Of a stretch of DNA of 64,000 nucleotides, positions 19,441 through 30,457 are shown in pieces. The stretch covers positions 51,206,458-51,270,457 of the forward strand of contig CM040126.1 in the NCBI GenBank assembly GCA_022559845.1, in the 5' to 3' direction. A program made the position numbers and the translations under genes. The first letter of the stretch is position 1. Every line of letters starts with the position of its first letter. Below the pieces are notes generated by a model. It worked only from the letters and a program-made list of their open reading frames with translations. It searched no databases and was not told where the DNA came from. This DNA comes from Amorphophallus konjac (Eukaryota > Streptophyta > Magnoliopsida > Alismatales > Araceae).

Positions 19441-21297
19441 CTACTTCTTCGGCCTCCATTGACTGAGCCGAACCTCTTGATGCTTCTGTCGACAGCCTCC
19501 TTCATGGAATAATCTTTCAAAGGCTTGACTATAGTTAATCATGTCATCAACTGGCCCTTTTGGTTGTAGAGGGGGACTGGCAACTAGACAAACTGAATCT
19601 TTTCTATCTGGCAGAACTGGCTGTGGGCTCAATGTGCCTGGCTGGAGAGGCCCTCTGACAAAATGCTGACGATAGTCCCAGGTGAGTGGCCCAGAGTCAC
19701 CCATCATGGATAATGCGGTCTCTCGGTAGCTGAGACCTCTCCTATTCATCTTTCTTCCCTTGGGGATGGGCTTGGTCCTTCCTTGTAATTGAGCACCTAG
19801 GCCTCTCCCCGGTTGGTAGCATAGCTTCAATATAATGTCCCAGCCCTTGGAATCTCGGATCTGGGGCTTCATCTTGATATTAACTGTAGCAGTGACGGGC
19901 TTGCAAGGTGCATAAGCCCAAGGAAAGTATAGATCTAGCATAGAGATAACTGGTCAGCTGCTTGGCCATAATGTGGGAAGGAGCTTTTCTGAAATAGCTT
20001 TAATAGATTGGACCGTGGATAAGCTCTTAACTTTGACGACCCTCCCTTGGAAAGGGAATTTAATGCATTGATGCGCAGTGGAGGGTACGGCGCTGAGAGT
20101 GTCAATCCATGGGCGACCCAAGATAGCCTTGAACATAGGGTCGATGTCTAGCACATAGAACTCCACGGGCATAGTGAGGGGCCCAAGTTCTGCCTGAATA
20201 GTGACCACCCTATGACATGCTCTCCTCGAGTTGTCATATGCAGCTATAGTGGTGGGGGTTGGCCGTAGTAATTCCTCTGAGATATTGCAGGCTCGAAGGG
20301 TACTGAGTGGGCATACATTAATAGATGCCCATGTATCAACCAGTGCTGCGTCAATATTGACTTTATTCAAAGTGATTGAAATGCAAAGCGGCATTTGCCG
20401 AGCTTCTGGAGGAGCTAGCTCGATTTCAGAAAATGTGATCGCCGGCCCTTTAGAAATTGTTGCCAGTGCTGTCGGTAAACTGTCAACTGCCATGTCCTCA
20501 TTGACCATCACCTTTTGCAAGAAATTTCTAAGAGCATCCTGGTGAAGGGTGGATCTTTTAATGAGCTCTAAAATAGATATCTTGGCGGGCACCCTCTCCA
20601 AATGATGTAGCAAGTCGTATTGGGTACCCGGCAGAGGTTCGGCTTCCTCTTGCTCGGCAGCCGGCTGGGAAGACTGGGGATTAGAAGTAGTGGGATAATT
20701 CCGATGGAACAGCCGCCCGCTCCGTAGGGTGAGGTTTTGTGCCAGCACGGCATCAGAAGACGGCATAATTGGCTCGGTGGTGTGGATGAGTGGAATAGGC
20801 GGTGTGGGAGAAAGAATTTGGTAGGAAGTGGTGTTGGTGGAGGTAATAAGCGGCGATGGGCGGATGATGGGTATGGGGTTAGTGGAAGGCGGGGTGGTGA
20901 TGATGGGCACTGGTACAGAGGGAGGACATGCTAGTGGAGGCGTGGTGATGAGTGGAGGGTTGGGTGACGGTGTAATGACGGTAGCGGGGGTAACTGGTGG
21001 CGGGTGTGATAGAATTGTGGGTGATGGCGGAGTTACCGGAGTGGGTGTGAATGGGAGAACAAGTGGTGTAGGCATTGGGTGTGTAGGTAAAATTCTAAAG
21101 GAAGTAAGGGGATTGCGGTGATTATGGTGGAAGGCCATTATCTGCGGCGTGGTGCCGTCGTCGTCAAAGGACCACCCGATGTTAGGGGCCGGGGGTTGGA
21201 CAACATTGACCTGAGCTGGTGCCGGCGGTTGAGGCTGTGGAGCGGGAGGATGGTTCGGCATCGAGTTTTGGTGGATCCCCAATTTCTGAACCGGCTG
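19441..21297 (-). pseudogene. Protease and G-patch region of element B, active-site Gly replaced
   Basis: The frame continues from gag after a stop at 21298-21300, through a Pro-rich linker and a retropepsin domain (about 20420-20000). The expected DTG active site reads DTW (TGG codon, plus-strand 20329-20331), while the second half, ILGRPW, is intact. TGA at 19954-19956 interrupts. Beyond it in the same frame is a G-patch-like segment (GYQPGRGLG-type, here CYQPGRGLGAQLQG) at about 19845-19785. G-patch next to protease is known in some retroviruses and in plant Gypsy elements, where it may bind RNA. The frame ends at 19441, and RT lies in another frame, so a shift separates them. Confidence 0.8.
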
Positions 21298-23386
21298 CTA
21301 TTGCTGTTGTGGTGGCTGCTGCTGCGGCTGCGGTGCTAGTTGCTGCTGCACTTGCTGCCTCGGCGGCTGCCTTCTCTTCTCCTTAATTTCAACAATGGCC
21401 TTGTGCATCTCGGCCCAATCAGTTCTTTTTCCTTCATGAAGGTCATACACTAGGTCTTTGAACTGAAAACATCCTTCAATGGTGTGCCCCGGCTGCCTGT
21501 GGAACATGCAGTACGTTGTCTGGTCAACGACCGGGTTCTAGTTGGGCCGTTCCGGAGGAAGTTGGATAGCATTGATTGACATGAGAGCCGAGAAGATATC
21601 CGTGAGGGTTTCTGGCAAGGGTGGGTACTGTGCCCTTTTAGGAGCCGGGCGCTTGTTATTGCTGTTGTTATAGCCGTTGGGTGGAGGGACATTATGGTAT
21701 TGTGGAGGTTGTGGTGGTTGCTGTGGTGCGGCGAAGGTATTTTGTGGAATGGCAAAGGCGGGCGGAGGATTTTGTGGAGCGGCTTGGAAGTTTTGAGGAG
21801 CGGGGTTCTGTGGAGTGCGGGAATTTTGTGGGAAGCGGAAGGGTGCGGCTTGGAAAGGGAAAGCAACGGCTTGAACTTGCTCGTTTGTCTGGATCCCCTC
21901 GGTAACAGGCCCTTGAGGCTTCTTATGATACTTGGGCTTTTGGTTTTCAAAGAGTGAGTGTATGGGGGAATCCTTGAACTGAGTTTGGATAAAGCGCGCT
22001 CGGTTGTAAAGTTGATGCATGTTGGCTATATCATTCATAGCTAGAATGTTGCGGAAGGTCGGAGTGGCATTTGAAATCAGTAATTTGACCTTCTCTTCCT
22101 TCGGAATGTGGCCGGGCACTCTAGCGGCCATCTGCCTCCATCGGTCGGCATAGGTAGCAAATTCCTCGATCATCTGGTTTCATCTTTTCGGCCACCAGAT
22201 CTATAAATGAATATTCCGGGCCGACTCTCTCTTGGAACCGCTGAATAAACTTATCCTTTACTATCTTGAAACTCTCGGCATCTTCTAGTGGCAAAGAATA
22301 GAACCATTCTAGTGCAACACCATCTAGCGATCGGCGAAATAGATACGCCATGAGGCGATCATCGTACTGAAATTGAGCCGACTCGTACAAGAAGTCCCTC
22401 ACATGAACAAAAGGGTTGCTGTTCCCATCATACTTCCTATAATTGGGGAGCTCGGACTTTGGAGGGAACCGGATGTTCTGGAAACTCGGGACTGGAACGT
22501 CCGCCAAAGATTGAGGGCCAACCCGCTTTTGAAGGAAGTCGAGTTGCTGCTGCATGGCGTCCCACTTATCAAGCAACTCCTGCTCTCGGGAGGGAGCAGA
22601 GACAGTAAAGGATGGATTTTGAGGAACGGAAGGGTAAGCATATGGAGGAGACGGCCCATAGGAAGGATGGTGGATCGAAGGATGACCCACATTGGATTGG
22701 ACCTGGGCTGCCCCTTGCTGAGGGCGCATAAAATCATTCGGACCAATAAGAACTTGTGGAACAACTGGGCCTGAGGTATGATGATCCGACGGAAAAGAAG
22801 GGACAAAGGTATTGCCCTTATCAAGGAACTGTTGGGTCGAACCAGAAGACTGGCCCATTTCAAGATTGGAGAAGCGGAGGGTCCTAGGTTGGACCGGAGT
22901 GAGATCAATAGAAGTGGGTTGGATAGCGGGTCCATCGGCTCTAGGTTGAGCGACGGACGGATTGGAATGACCAAAGATAATCGGAGAAGGCGGGGTATTG
23001 GACCCCTGCATAGCCTGATAGACCGCCTGAAGCTGGGCCGGGTCTAATTGAGCCATCATCTGAAGGATAGAATTGGCGGAAGGAAGAGGAGGATTTTTAG
23101 TGGACGAAGCACTCTCCATGGGGATGGAAGATGAGGGAAGAACGGGCCCCTCGCGAGGCTGGAATGAGACAACTCTAGAGGGATCTTCTAGAAGCCCTTG
23201 AGGGAGAGACTCCTCTTGGGACTGAGGAAGATCAAAGGAAGCCATGGTAGATTCAAAGAGTGGGTTGAAATAGGATGAGGAGAGGGACTCGCCCCCGGGT
23301 GATGATGCTTCTAACGGATGGAGATGACTCCACATGCAACGGACAACCTTAACAAGATGCAAACAAGATAACAAACAATCACACAA
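21298..23386 (-). pseudogene. gag of element B (Ty3/Gypsy retrotransposon gag)
   Basis: The N-terminal 230 residues are Pro/Ser/Gln-rich and low in complexity. The capsid core is near 22480-22150 (LPNYRKYDGNSNPFVH, LEWFYSLP, FIQRFQ). A frameshift near 22150 moves the frame, and the capsid C-terminal part (FATYADRWRQMAARVP) and a Gln/Pro-rich linker follow. TAG at 21538-21540 interrupts, then comes a CxxH-x4-H-x4-C zinc knuckle of Tat style (CMFHRQPGHTIEGC, about 21510-21469). A poly-Gln tract precedes the stop at 21298. Gag forms the virus-like particle. Confidence 0.85.
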
Positions 23387-24201
23387 CGAGCAATCAAACC
23401 TAGATGATTTCTATCAAAGATGCAAGTGAAAAAGAAATGAAGACACTTCAAGTCAACCAAGTTGCTTAAGATGATGCCACAAGATTTTATAATTTCTCCT
23501 TTGGAACATTAGCAGATTGATTAAAGATGCGCTCTTGATAATGGATTCCGAATAGGAGAGGGGTGTAAGGCTTGGTTTAACCCTAAATGTGATCACTCCT
23601 TCACTTATGCAATCCTAGACCTGGGGTGGAAAGGTCCAACCGGCCCGGCGTCCGTGTGGGAATCCACGGCTCGCGGGGACTTATGGAGGTCCCTAGTGTG
23701 ATTTCCTAGTCGGCCCCAAGGAATATGGAGATGAGAGGTCCACACACCAAGGTAGGAAAAATGCAATCTAATGTATGATAATATGCATGAACCTATGCGC
23801 ACCGGAGTGCATGCAAGTTCTAACCTAGAATCTAGTAAACAAGTATGCACACAATGAATATGAATAAACAGAATAATAAGGGAAGAGACCAGATATCACC
23901 CAAGTAAGAATATCACAGCAGAAACTACGAAACTAAGATGCACCTCGGAATGCGTACCTATCTGGAGTATGTAACAATCTAGGGGACCTGCGTCAGAAGA
24001 AGGTGACGGTCAAAGACCAGATCGTCAGAAGCAGTGTAACGCAGGGACAGGAGACCGTCAGAGGAGCCAGAGAACCAGAAATAGCAGGAAATAAAAGGGA
24101 AACTCGGGGAAAACCAAACAAGGAAATGATGGCAGGTTCAAACAGAGCTCAAAAAGCACGATTGGCACAAGCTGTCCCACCGTGATCGCCAAAAAATTAT
24201 A
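23387..24201 (-). other. Leader and primer-binding site of element B
   Basis: Non-coding sequence between the 5' LTR and gag. On the minus strand TGGCGATCACGGTGGGA (24191-24175) lies ten bases inside the LTR edge and resembles the tRNA-Arg-type primer site of Ogre/Tat elements, although the match is not exact. Phrase pairs of the GACGGTC/GATCGTC and AACGC/GACCGTCA type lie at 23995-24062. No gene seen. Confidence 0.65.
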
Positions 24202-25941
24202 TGTTGATTTTTTTTCTTCCTTTTTGTTTGTGATGTGATGAACAACAAATATGATGAGCAAATAACAATGATCTCAATCAACCTATGAACATGTGGACCA
24301 TGAACCTAGGCAATCAGAACTGGCTCTAGGATGGGCAATGCTATCTCAATCAAACTAAACTAAAGAAGGAAAAGAAAAACACACGCCGGAGCGTGGAGCA
24401 AAGGAATAAATGAAAACACACCAAGTGGGTGGAACAAGCAAAGGAAATAGGGGATATGAGAGAGAAAATCAATGCCCAATACTAAGGAAAGAACGTGATC
24501 GCCACTAAGGTAATAAAACAAGCCAAAGACCTGAATATTATCTTAGAAATAGGAGGATGATGCACTCGCCTACGGGAGATAGAAACCACTGAAATCCACA
24601 GATCTGCTGAATGTAACGGTCCAGAACCTGTGCGTTACAGGATTGTGACGGTCACCCGATAAACCGTTAGATCCACCTCACGCGCCTGATGAAGACCGTC
24701 AGAGTATCTGCAGCACCAACTTGTGAATCCTTCAAACTCCAAACCTTCCAGCCGGCTAGAAAGCTTGGGCCTCGTCTGATGAACCCTGTAAACCTGCCAA
24801 AGAACGTGAACACAAGAAAATAACCCCAGATTAGCCTTTCACACAACGTAGCATCAATTCTCAAATGAACTTAATATCATTCAAAAGGAAAGGGGAATAC
24901 CGGGGAAGTTTGGTTTTTTTTAACCCCTCTGGGTGTTTTAAAACGTGGGAAGGATGTTTAGATGATCAAAACAAGTGGAAGAACGTGAGAGAAGGAAGAG
25001 GGACAATGCTATGATGAGAGGAACAAGGGAGGAACACAAGTGTGCAAACTATGAACTTTAAAAGCCAAAACCGAAGTACTCCCTTGACTGTGATGCAGAT
25101 GGACGTAGAAATCAATTCTCCTTGGTTGGATGTGGCTCCAGAATGCGGTAGCACTTCGACGCAAACTCCAGATTTCTCCCCCTTAGGCCATGAAGTCAAG
25201 GGTGCTATTTATAGACCCTCCAACTCTCCGGTCGAGCAGAGGATAATCCAACAAGAAAGGAGGATAATTCTTAGCAAACTCTTGAAGATAATACTCCCAA
25301 GAGCCCATAGAAACAAACAGAAGATTCTGAGGATCAGATTTGGATGAGAAATCACAAGATCAAACTCTCAATTCGACCACGAAGTGGCAGAGAAAAGACC
25401 AGACCAGCCAGGACCCTCTGTTAGATGTAACGGCTGCACGACATACCGCCACATGAACGTAACGCGCCAGGGGAAGACCGTCACAAAACCTTATCTCTTA
25501 AGAAGATAAGATCAACGGGAAGAAGTTCTAAACAGTTGGACTCTGAATGAATGTAACGGCCATGGGATGACGCGTTACAATGATATAACGGTTGCACGAC
25601 AGACCGTTAGAATCAATGGATAGGCAGAAGGATAAGGATTGAAACAGGCCTTTAAGCTGTAGGACTCTTCAAGATCTAACGGCCATGGGCTGATGTGTCA
25701 GAAGAATGTAACGCCCCTGAGGTGGACCGTTAGAGACAATAAAGATCCAAAGAAAACAAAAGCTTGCTAAGCTTCATCAAATGACAAGAAACCAAGGAAT
25801 CAAACCCAACCAAGGAATCAAGACCCATGAAATAAACCTCCAACTGATCAAGAAGGCTCAATGAAAGGGAATAACTCAGAGCATCATATAGAATGATAAA
25901 GGTGATGACCCAACTTATTGGTCATAAAACGGGTATCAACA
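24202..25941 (-). repeat. 5' LTR of element B
   Basis: On the minus strand it begins TGTTGATACCC and ends ATCAACA, a 7-base terminal inverted repeat, 1740 bases long. A minus-strand TATA box CTATAAATAG lies at 25205-25214. Upstream of it (25425-25745) and downstream (24600-24710) are the TGACGGTC phrases. The partner LTR is outside the window, so the upper edge rests on the inverted repeat and the spacing to the primer site. Confidence 0.75.
25425..25745 (-). repeat. U3 phrase array of element B
   Basis: About ten half-phrases of the GTAACGG / CCGTTAG and GTAACGC / GACCGTCAC type lie 210-540 bases upstream (minus sense) of the TATA box. They are the same phrase as at 1340-1803. Confidence 0.75.
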
Positions 25942-26532
25942 ACAAGCCAGTCCTCAACAGTGATACCAGACCACTCTACCTCACAGACAGATTTTATAAC
26001 AACAACAACCACATGAACAAACTGAAACACCTTCCAGCGAGGTTTGCATAAGCCATTCACATATACATCCTATACAGTACTCAGTCCCTAGCCTACAGTT
26101 CTCAACCTTCAACTTCAACTTTTAGCTATAGGCCAGCATGCCTTTACCCGGTGACGTGCCAGAATGTTCGTCGTTAAAAACATACGCGACACTCAATCTT
26201 AAAAATACCAAACTCGGAACAAAATAAAAACACGTAGTGTAATGGCGAACACGGGTCGAATCCACGGGGAGGTTAAGTTTTGGAATTGAAAACTTTGAAT
26301 TTCTTTTAGAACAAAAATAGATGAGTGTTTTCTTTAGATTTTCAGAATTTGAAAGAACATAAAATAAATTTATCTTAAAGAAATATGGAGGGTTAAGAGA
26401 GAGAAATATAGAGATTAGAGAGAGAAAGGTTTAATCTAACGAAATTAAACACTAAATAAAATAGAAGAAGTGGGATAGAGAATTTTGCGGCCGTGGTGAT
26501 GAGGGTAACGGTATCGTCTCCTCGAGCCTTTG
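25942..26532. other. Unassigned spacer between elements B and F
   Basis: It contains CGGGTCGAATCCACGGGGAGG at 26254-26274, a motif type often seen near ends of plant Gypsy LTRs, and an A/T-rich GAGAGA stretch at 26395-26430. No gene or LTR pair could be recognised. It may be remnant of an older element. Confidence 0.35.
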
Positions 26533-26860
26533 TGTCACGCCCCGAGATATACATCGAAAACAAGTCGGGAACATGAATAGCAGGCAAAGTAAACCTCTAG
26601 CTAGCAAGACAATCAAATTGCCACATTCATTCATACCAAGAAGCATAAATAATGTACGCAACATCATAAGATCCAAAAACCTTCAACTTTATTGATCAAT
26701 AAACAAAGTTTACAATTGACATTGACTCACTTGACAATAAGACTCACTAGACTCAAGAAAATAGAAAATTACATTGACACGATAAACTTCACCACCTAGT
26801 GCAGCGAATTATCCTGAATAAAAAATAATAGACTCAAATAGACAAAACTATCTAGGGTTC
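26533..26860 (-). repeat. Element F 3' LTR, left fragment
   Basis: It begins on the plus strand TGTCACGCCCCG, the inverse of an LTR end (CGGGGCGTGACA), and runs to the target site of element C. The other fragment is 53574-56325. GGTTC (26856-26860) and TGTTC (53574-53578) are the slightly diverged duplication made by C. Confidence 0.65.
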
Positions 26861-27960
26861 TGTTGCATCCCCTAGTTGGTGTTTGGTTTCAATGATATCA
26901 AAATGATTATATTTGTGTGTGTATGTGTTTCATTAAGCTACATGTATATATCGTGATTCATGAGTTGAAAGATGGCTTCAAGGTTCATTCTTGAAAGTCA
27001 TATGAATCTTTGGTGTTTAAGGAACTAATGCTATATTTATCTTGATTTGCAGGATCAAATCTATGGCTCACGTTTTGGAACTCAAAGGAGTGCATCAATG
27101 AAGTTCTTCTTCAAAAAGGGAGTTACCTTTCTCATTACATTGCATTTCATCCTTATATGATTCATACATTTCATCAAATAAGGTTTCAAGTCTTGATTGG
27201 GGTATTTCCTTGCATTTTCCTCATAAGGCTTTTGGGTTAGAAATATACTTAGCCTATTTATTTGAATCTTGATGAATGTGATTTTATATCAATGTTCCTC
27301 GTGAGATAATGCTTCATGAATGTTAGTTTTTAATCAACAATAATGCCATTTGAATGAATGTGGTTCCATGATATTATGCATGCCTTGCATTTGGCATAAT
27401 TGTTAACACTTATGTAATGAAGTATTTTGATGTTGAAGATTTGGTTGTCCTGTGATTGAATGGTTGAGCTCCTATGTCATTATATTTGGTTGATTGAGAG
27501 ATCCATGTTCATCATAACAAAACCTTGTCATTTGGTGGAATGTATTTTTGTTGATTGATTTGAGAAGCCAAATACTTGGTTGAGTTAGTTCAATGATGTA
27601 TTTTTATGTGAACTAGAAGAGTTAATGCTTTATTCATGAGTTTTGATTATCATCTAACCTCTTGGTTTATCATGTTTTCACAGGTTCAAGGATGGGTTTT
27701 AAACCCTCTCATGTCAAGTGGATGATGGTAACATCTAACCATTTTTTATGCTAAGTTCCGGGTTATTTTCATGAACATCTTTCATGAGGTTGCATCGCAT
27801 TGGAAATGTTTTATGCATGTTTGAAATATGGTTTGTGAGTTTTTTCAATGTGCTTAATCTATTCTCATAAATCTTGTTGAAATGTGGTTTAAATGGTCTT
27901 AACACTTTGTTGAATGCACGATAATTAGTTCTTGATTTTTGGGAATTTTTTTGATAGCTT
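26861..27960 (+). repeat. Element C 5' LTR, truncated by internal deletion
   Basis: It matches the first 1.1 kb of the C 3' LTR (51187-52290), up to TTTTTGATAGCTT. There the 3' LTR continues AAAGGGTC, while here gag sequence follows directly. Missing are the phrase array, TATA box, hairpin train, primer site and gag N terminus. Confidence 0.8.
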
Positions 27961-28146
27961 TGATAAAGAAATTGATAAAGAAAATCGAAGATATTGTGAA
28001 TTCATCTGCTTCATATGAAAATGCACATGTTAATGCTTCTTGTGAAAACTGTAAAACTTTGAAAAAGGAAAATGAAGCTTTGAAGTCAGAAAATGAATGC
28101 TTGATAAGATAAAAATGAAGATATGGAATCTAGAATAGATGAGCTT
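27961..28146 (+). pseudogene. Element C gag fragment 1 (coiled coil)
   Basis: It encodes a Lys/Glu-rich coiled coil with KIEDIVNSS and SCENCKTLKKENE, matching D's gag after 30924. TAA at about 28110 interrupts. It ends at the AGCTT target of element D and continues at 37362. Confidence 0.75.
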
Positions 28147-29037
28147 TGTTATATCCCCTAGTTCGTGTTTGGTTTCAATGATATCAAAACGATTGTGTTT
28201 GTGTGTGTATGTGTTTTATTGAGCAACATATTTTATATCTTGATTTGATGAGTTGAAAGATAGAGTTAATGTTCACTCTTGAAAGTCATGTGAACCCTTG
28301 GTGTTTAAGGAACTAATGTTATATTTATGTTGATTTGTAGGAACATAAATTCATGGCTCATACCTGGAATCTAAAGGAGTGCATCAATGAAGATATTATT
28401 GAAAAAGGGAGTTGACTCACTCATTACATTTGGCATAATTGTTAACACTTGTGTGATGAAGCATTTTGTTGTTGAAGAATTGGTTGTCTTATGATTGAAT
28501 GGTTGAGCTCCCATGTCATTATATTTGGTTGATTGAGAGATCCATGTTCATCATAACAAAACTTTATCGTTTGGTGGAATGTATTTTTGTTGATTGATTT
28601 GAGAAGCCAAATACTTGGTTGAGTTAGTTCGATGGTGTATTTTTATGTGAACTAGTTCAAAGAGTTAATGCTTGGTTCACGAGTTTTAATTATTATCTAA
28701 CCTCTTGGTTTATTATGTTTTTACAGGTTAAAGGATGACTTTTAAACCCTCCCATGTCAAGTGGATGATGGTAACATCTAACCATTTTTATGCTAAGTTC
28801 CGGGTTATTTTCATGAACATCTTTCATGAGGTTGCATTGCATTGGAAGTGTTTTATGTATCCTTAAAATGAGATTTTTGGGTTTTTACAATGTGCTTAAT
28901 CTATTCTCATAAATCTTGTTGAAATGTGGTTTAAATAGTCTTAATACTTTGTTGAATTCATGGTAATTAATTCTTGATTTTTGGAAATTTTTCAGCGCTT
29001 AAACGGGGCTAAAAATGGACTTTTCCATCATTTTTCT

Positions 29038-29335
29038 GCATGGGTCGACCCCTGGGGTCGACCCTCAGTGTTTCTGTGAAGATAAAAACCATTTTATTGA
29101 ACCCTACCTACAGGGGTCGACCCACAGCAAGGGTCAACCCCTACGGTCGACCCTCACTATTTCTATGAAGACAGAAACCATTTTATTGAACCTTGCCTGC
29201 AGGGGTCGACCCCTGGGGTTGACCCACAGCAAGGGTCGACCCCAAGGGTCAACCCCTGGGTGTTGTCATTTTCTTTTCGGCCCGGCTGCCCTCTAGTTGC
29301 ATGAGGGTCGACCCCAAGGGTCGACTCTTTCCGAT
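29038..29335 (+). repeat. U3 palindrome array GGGTCGACCC of the C/D family
   Basis: About ten copies of GGGTCGACCC or one-base variants. Pairs such as GGGTCGACCCC-T-GGGGTCGACCC make near-perfect hairpins of about 10 bp, and each copy is itself palindromic. The same array is at 36076-36305 in D's 3' LTR and 52327-52520 in C's. It ends 140 bases before the TATA position. Confidence 0.9.
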
Positions 29336-29834
29336 CGGGGTTTGCGAACTCGTCGGAACCCACTCTAAACCCTTCCAAACTTTACCATACTACCCCCCAT
29401 AGGTTACTAAGCCTATGAGGTGTCTTTAAGGCATTGTGGGAGGCTTTTATGTGACTTTTGGGCTCTCTACCTTGCATATAGATATGAGTTACGAATTTGT
29501 GGATGAAGAACCCTAATGCTCATTTGTTCTTTCTTGTAGGTGAAGAAAAGGGGGAAAACAAGGTGGAGCTCTTGCAAGGTGGTTATCATCTACATCCATG
29601 AAGATTTGGAGCTCGTGGTAGAAGAAGAAAAGAAGCATCTCGAAGAGAGGAACAAGAGGACGGCGAAATCGCCATCATCCAACAATGAACCAAGAGGAAC
29701 CAGAAGAATCAAGAAGGAGGAGCTCTCTACATGCTATATCTTCTTCATTTCAGTCTTTAGATTTTGTTTGGGATTCATTGTATCTATTTGTCTAGGCTTC
29801 ATACATTTCTGAAGGAATATTGTGTGTGGGGGTT

Positions 29835-30150
29835 CGGAGAAAGGGTTCTCTGAATGTTTGTGTTGACGCATGTGCGCCGTGTGGTGCGGAGCATGTCCGC
29901 GTGTATGCTTGGGCATATTGTGGGGTGTGTTCCCCTTGTGTGGTTGGGAGTTTACTCCCGTGTGGTTGCGTAGGCGTCGCCCTACGCATGTGTGTTGGAG
30001 TTTTACTCTCTGTGTGTGTGGGGATTTATCCCCGTGTGTGTGTTGGAGCGTCATCTCCGTGTTGGGGATTTATCCCCGAGTGAAACCTCACCGAGTTTGG
30101 TGAGGGGTGGACGTAGGGAGCCTGTCGTGGTCCCGAACCACCTTAAAAAT
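29835..30150 (+). other. Hairpin train of the C/D LTR leader with GTGTG spacers
   Basis: About eleven stems, mostly separated by GTGTGTGTT-like spacers: GAGAA/TTCTC, GCGGA/TCCGC, GGGG/CCCC, GGGAG/CTCCC, GCGTAGG/CCTACGC, GAGT/ACTC, GGGGA/TCCCC, GGAG/CTCC, GGGGA/TCCCC and CCTCACC/GGTGAGG, then the GGTGG/CCACC module with inner GGGA/TCCC. Copies lie at 36820-37135 and 53025-53335 (the last partly decayed). Sequence differs from A/E's train, but the design and the final module are the same. Confidence 0.85.
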
Positions 30151-30380
30151 TCCGTGTCTTGTGGTTTGTCATTGTGGATGCATGCTTAATTGTTTATATT
30201 GGTTGAATGTTCGTGTGTGAACGGTGAGATTGAGAGAACTGAGTTTATCTTGCTTAGTGTAATTTCTTCAATCTCGTTCAAAGTTGTAAATTCCGTTGTG
30301 TTGGTTTTAATTTACCGTCGATCGTGGGGGACAATTCAACCCCCCCTTCTTGTCTACTCGCCTACCCGGGGACCAACAAT

Positions 30381-30392
30381 TGGTATCAGAGC
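30381..30392 (+). other. Primer-binding site of element D
   Basis: TGGTATCAGAGC two bases after the LTR end, initiator tRNA-Met type. Confidence 0.92.
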
Positions 30393-30457
30393 TACGGCTC
30401 TATCTTCTTGGGTCTAATGACCTTTAGAGTGATCCCTCACGAGTTTCATTTAGCAAC

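Larger units (their letters stand above)
1..25941 (-). mobile_element. Element B: Tat/Ogre-like Ty3/Gypsy retrotransposon, 3' end beyond window
   Basis: Read on the minus strand the order is 5' LTR (24202-25941), primer-binding site, gag, protease with G-patch, RT, RNase H, a second RNase H, integrase, a long 3' region with antisense genes, then the left window edge. Two RNase H domains and antisense genes between integrase and 3' LTR are established traits of the Tat/Ogre branch. It is interrupted at 5213-15345 by Copia element A. Every reading frame carries stops or frameshifts, so this copy is dead. A recurrent phrase, TGACGGTC paired with GACCGTCA, occurs in its LTR, its leader and around the antisense genes, which ties these parts together as one element. 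No 3' LTR is seen, so the left extent, and whether positions 1-945 belong to this same copy, is inferred. Confidence 0.8.
28147..30378 (+). repeat. 5' LTR of element D
   Basis: 2232 bases. It contains in order an A/T-rich U3 start, the GGGTCGACCC array (29038-29335), a degraded TATA box (CATATAGATA, 29475-29484), a purine-rich leader, the hairpin train (29835-30098) and the GGTGG ... CCACC module. Confidence 0.92.

Noticed and set aside
19954..23386. Endogenous pararetrovirus or other integrated plant virus
   Set aside because: Gag, protease, double RNase H and integrase order with LTRs is that of a Tat Gypsy retrotransposon; no movement or viral coat protein is seen.
26240..26290. Possible Athila-type LTR end around CGGGTCGAATCCACGGGG
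   Set aside because: No partner LTR, primer site or gag nearby, so it was left as an unassigned spacer.
29540..29812. Possible small leader protein (MKKRGKTRWSS...) in D, also at 36522-36743
   Set aside because: It lies in the LTR leader upstream of the primer site, and C's copy (52682-52981) has a different frame and sequence. It could be an upstream reading frame but evidence is weak.
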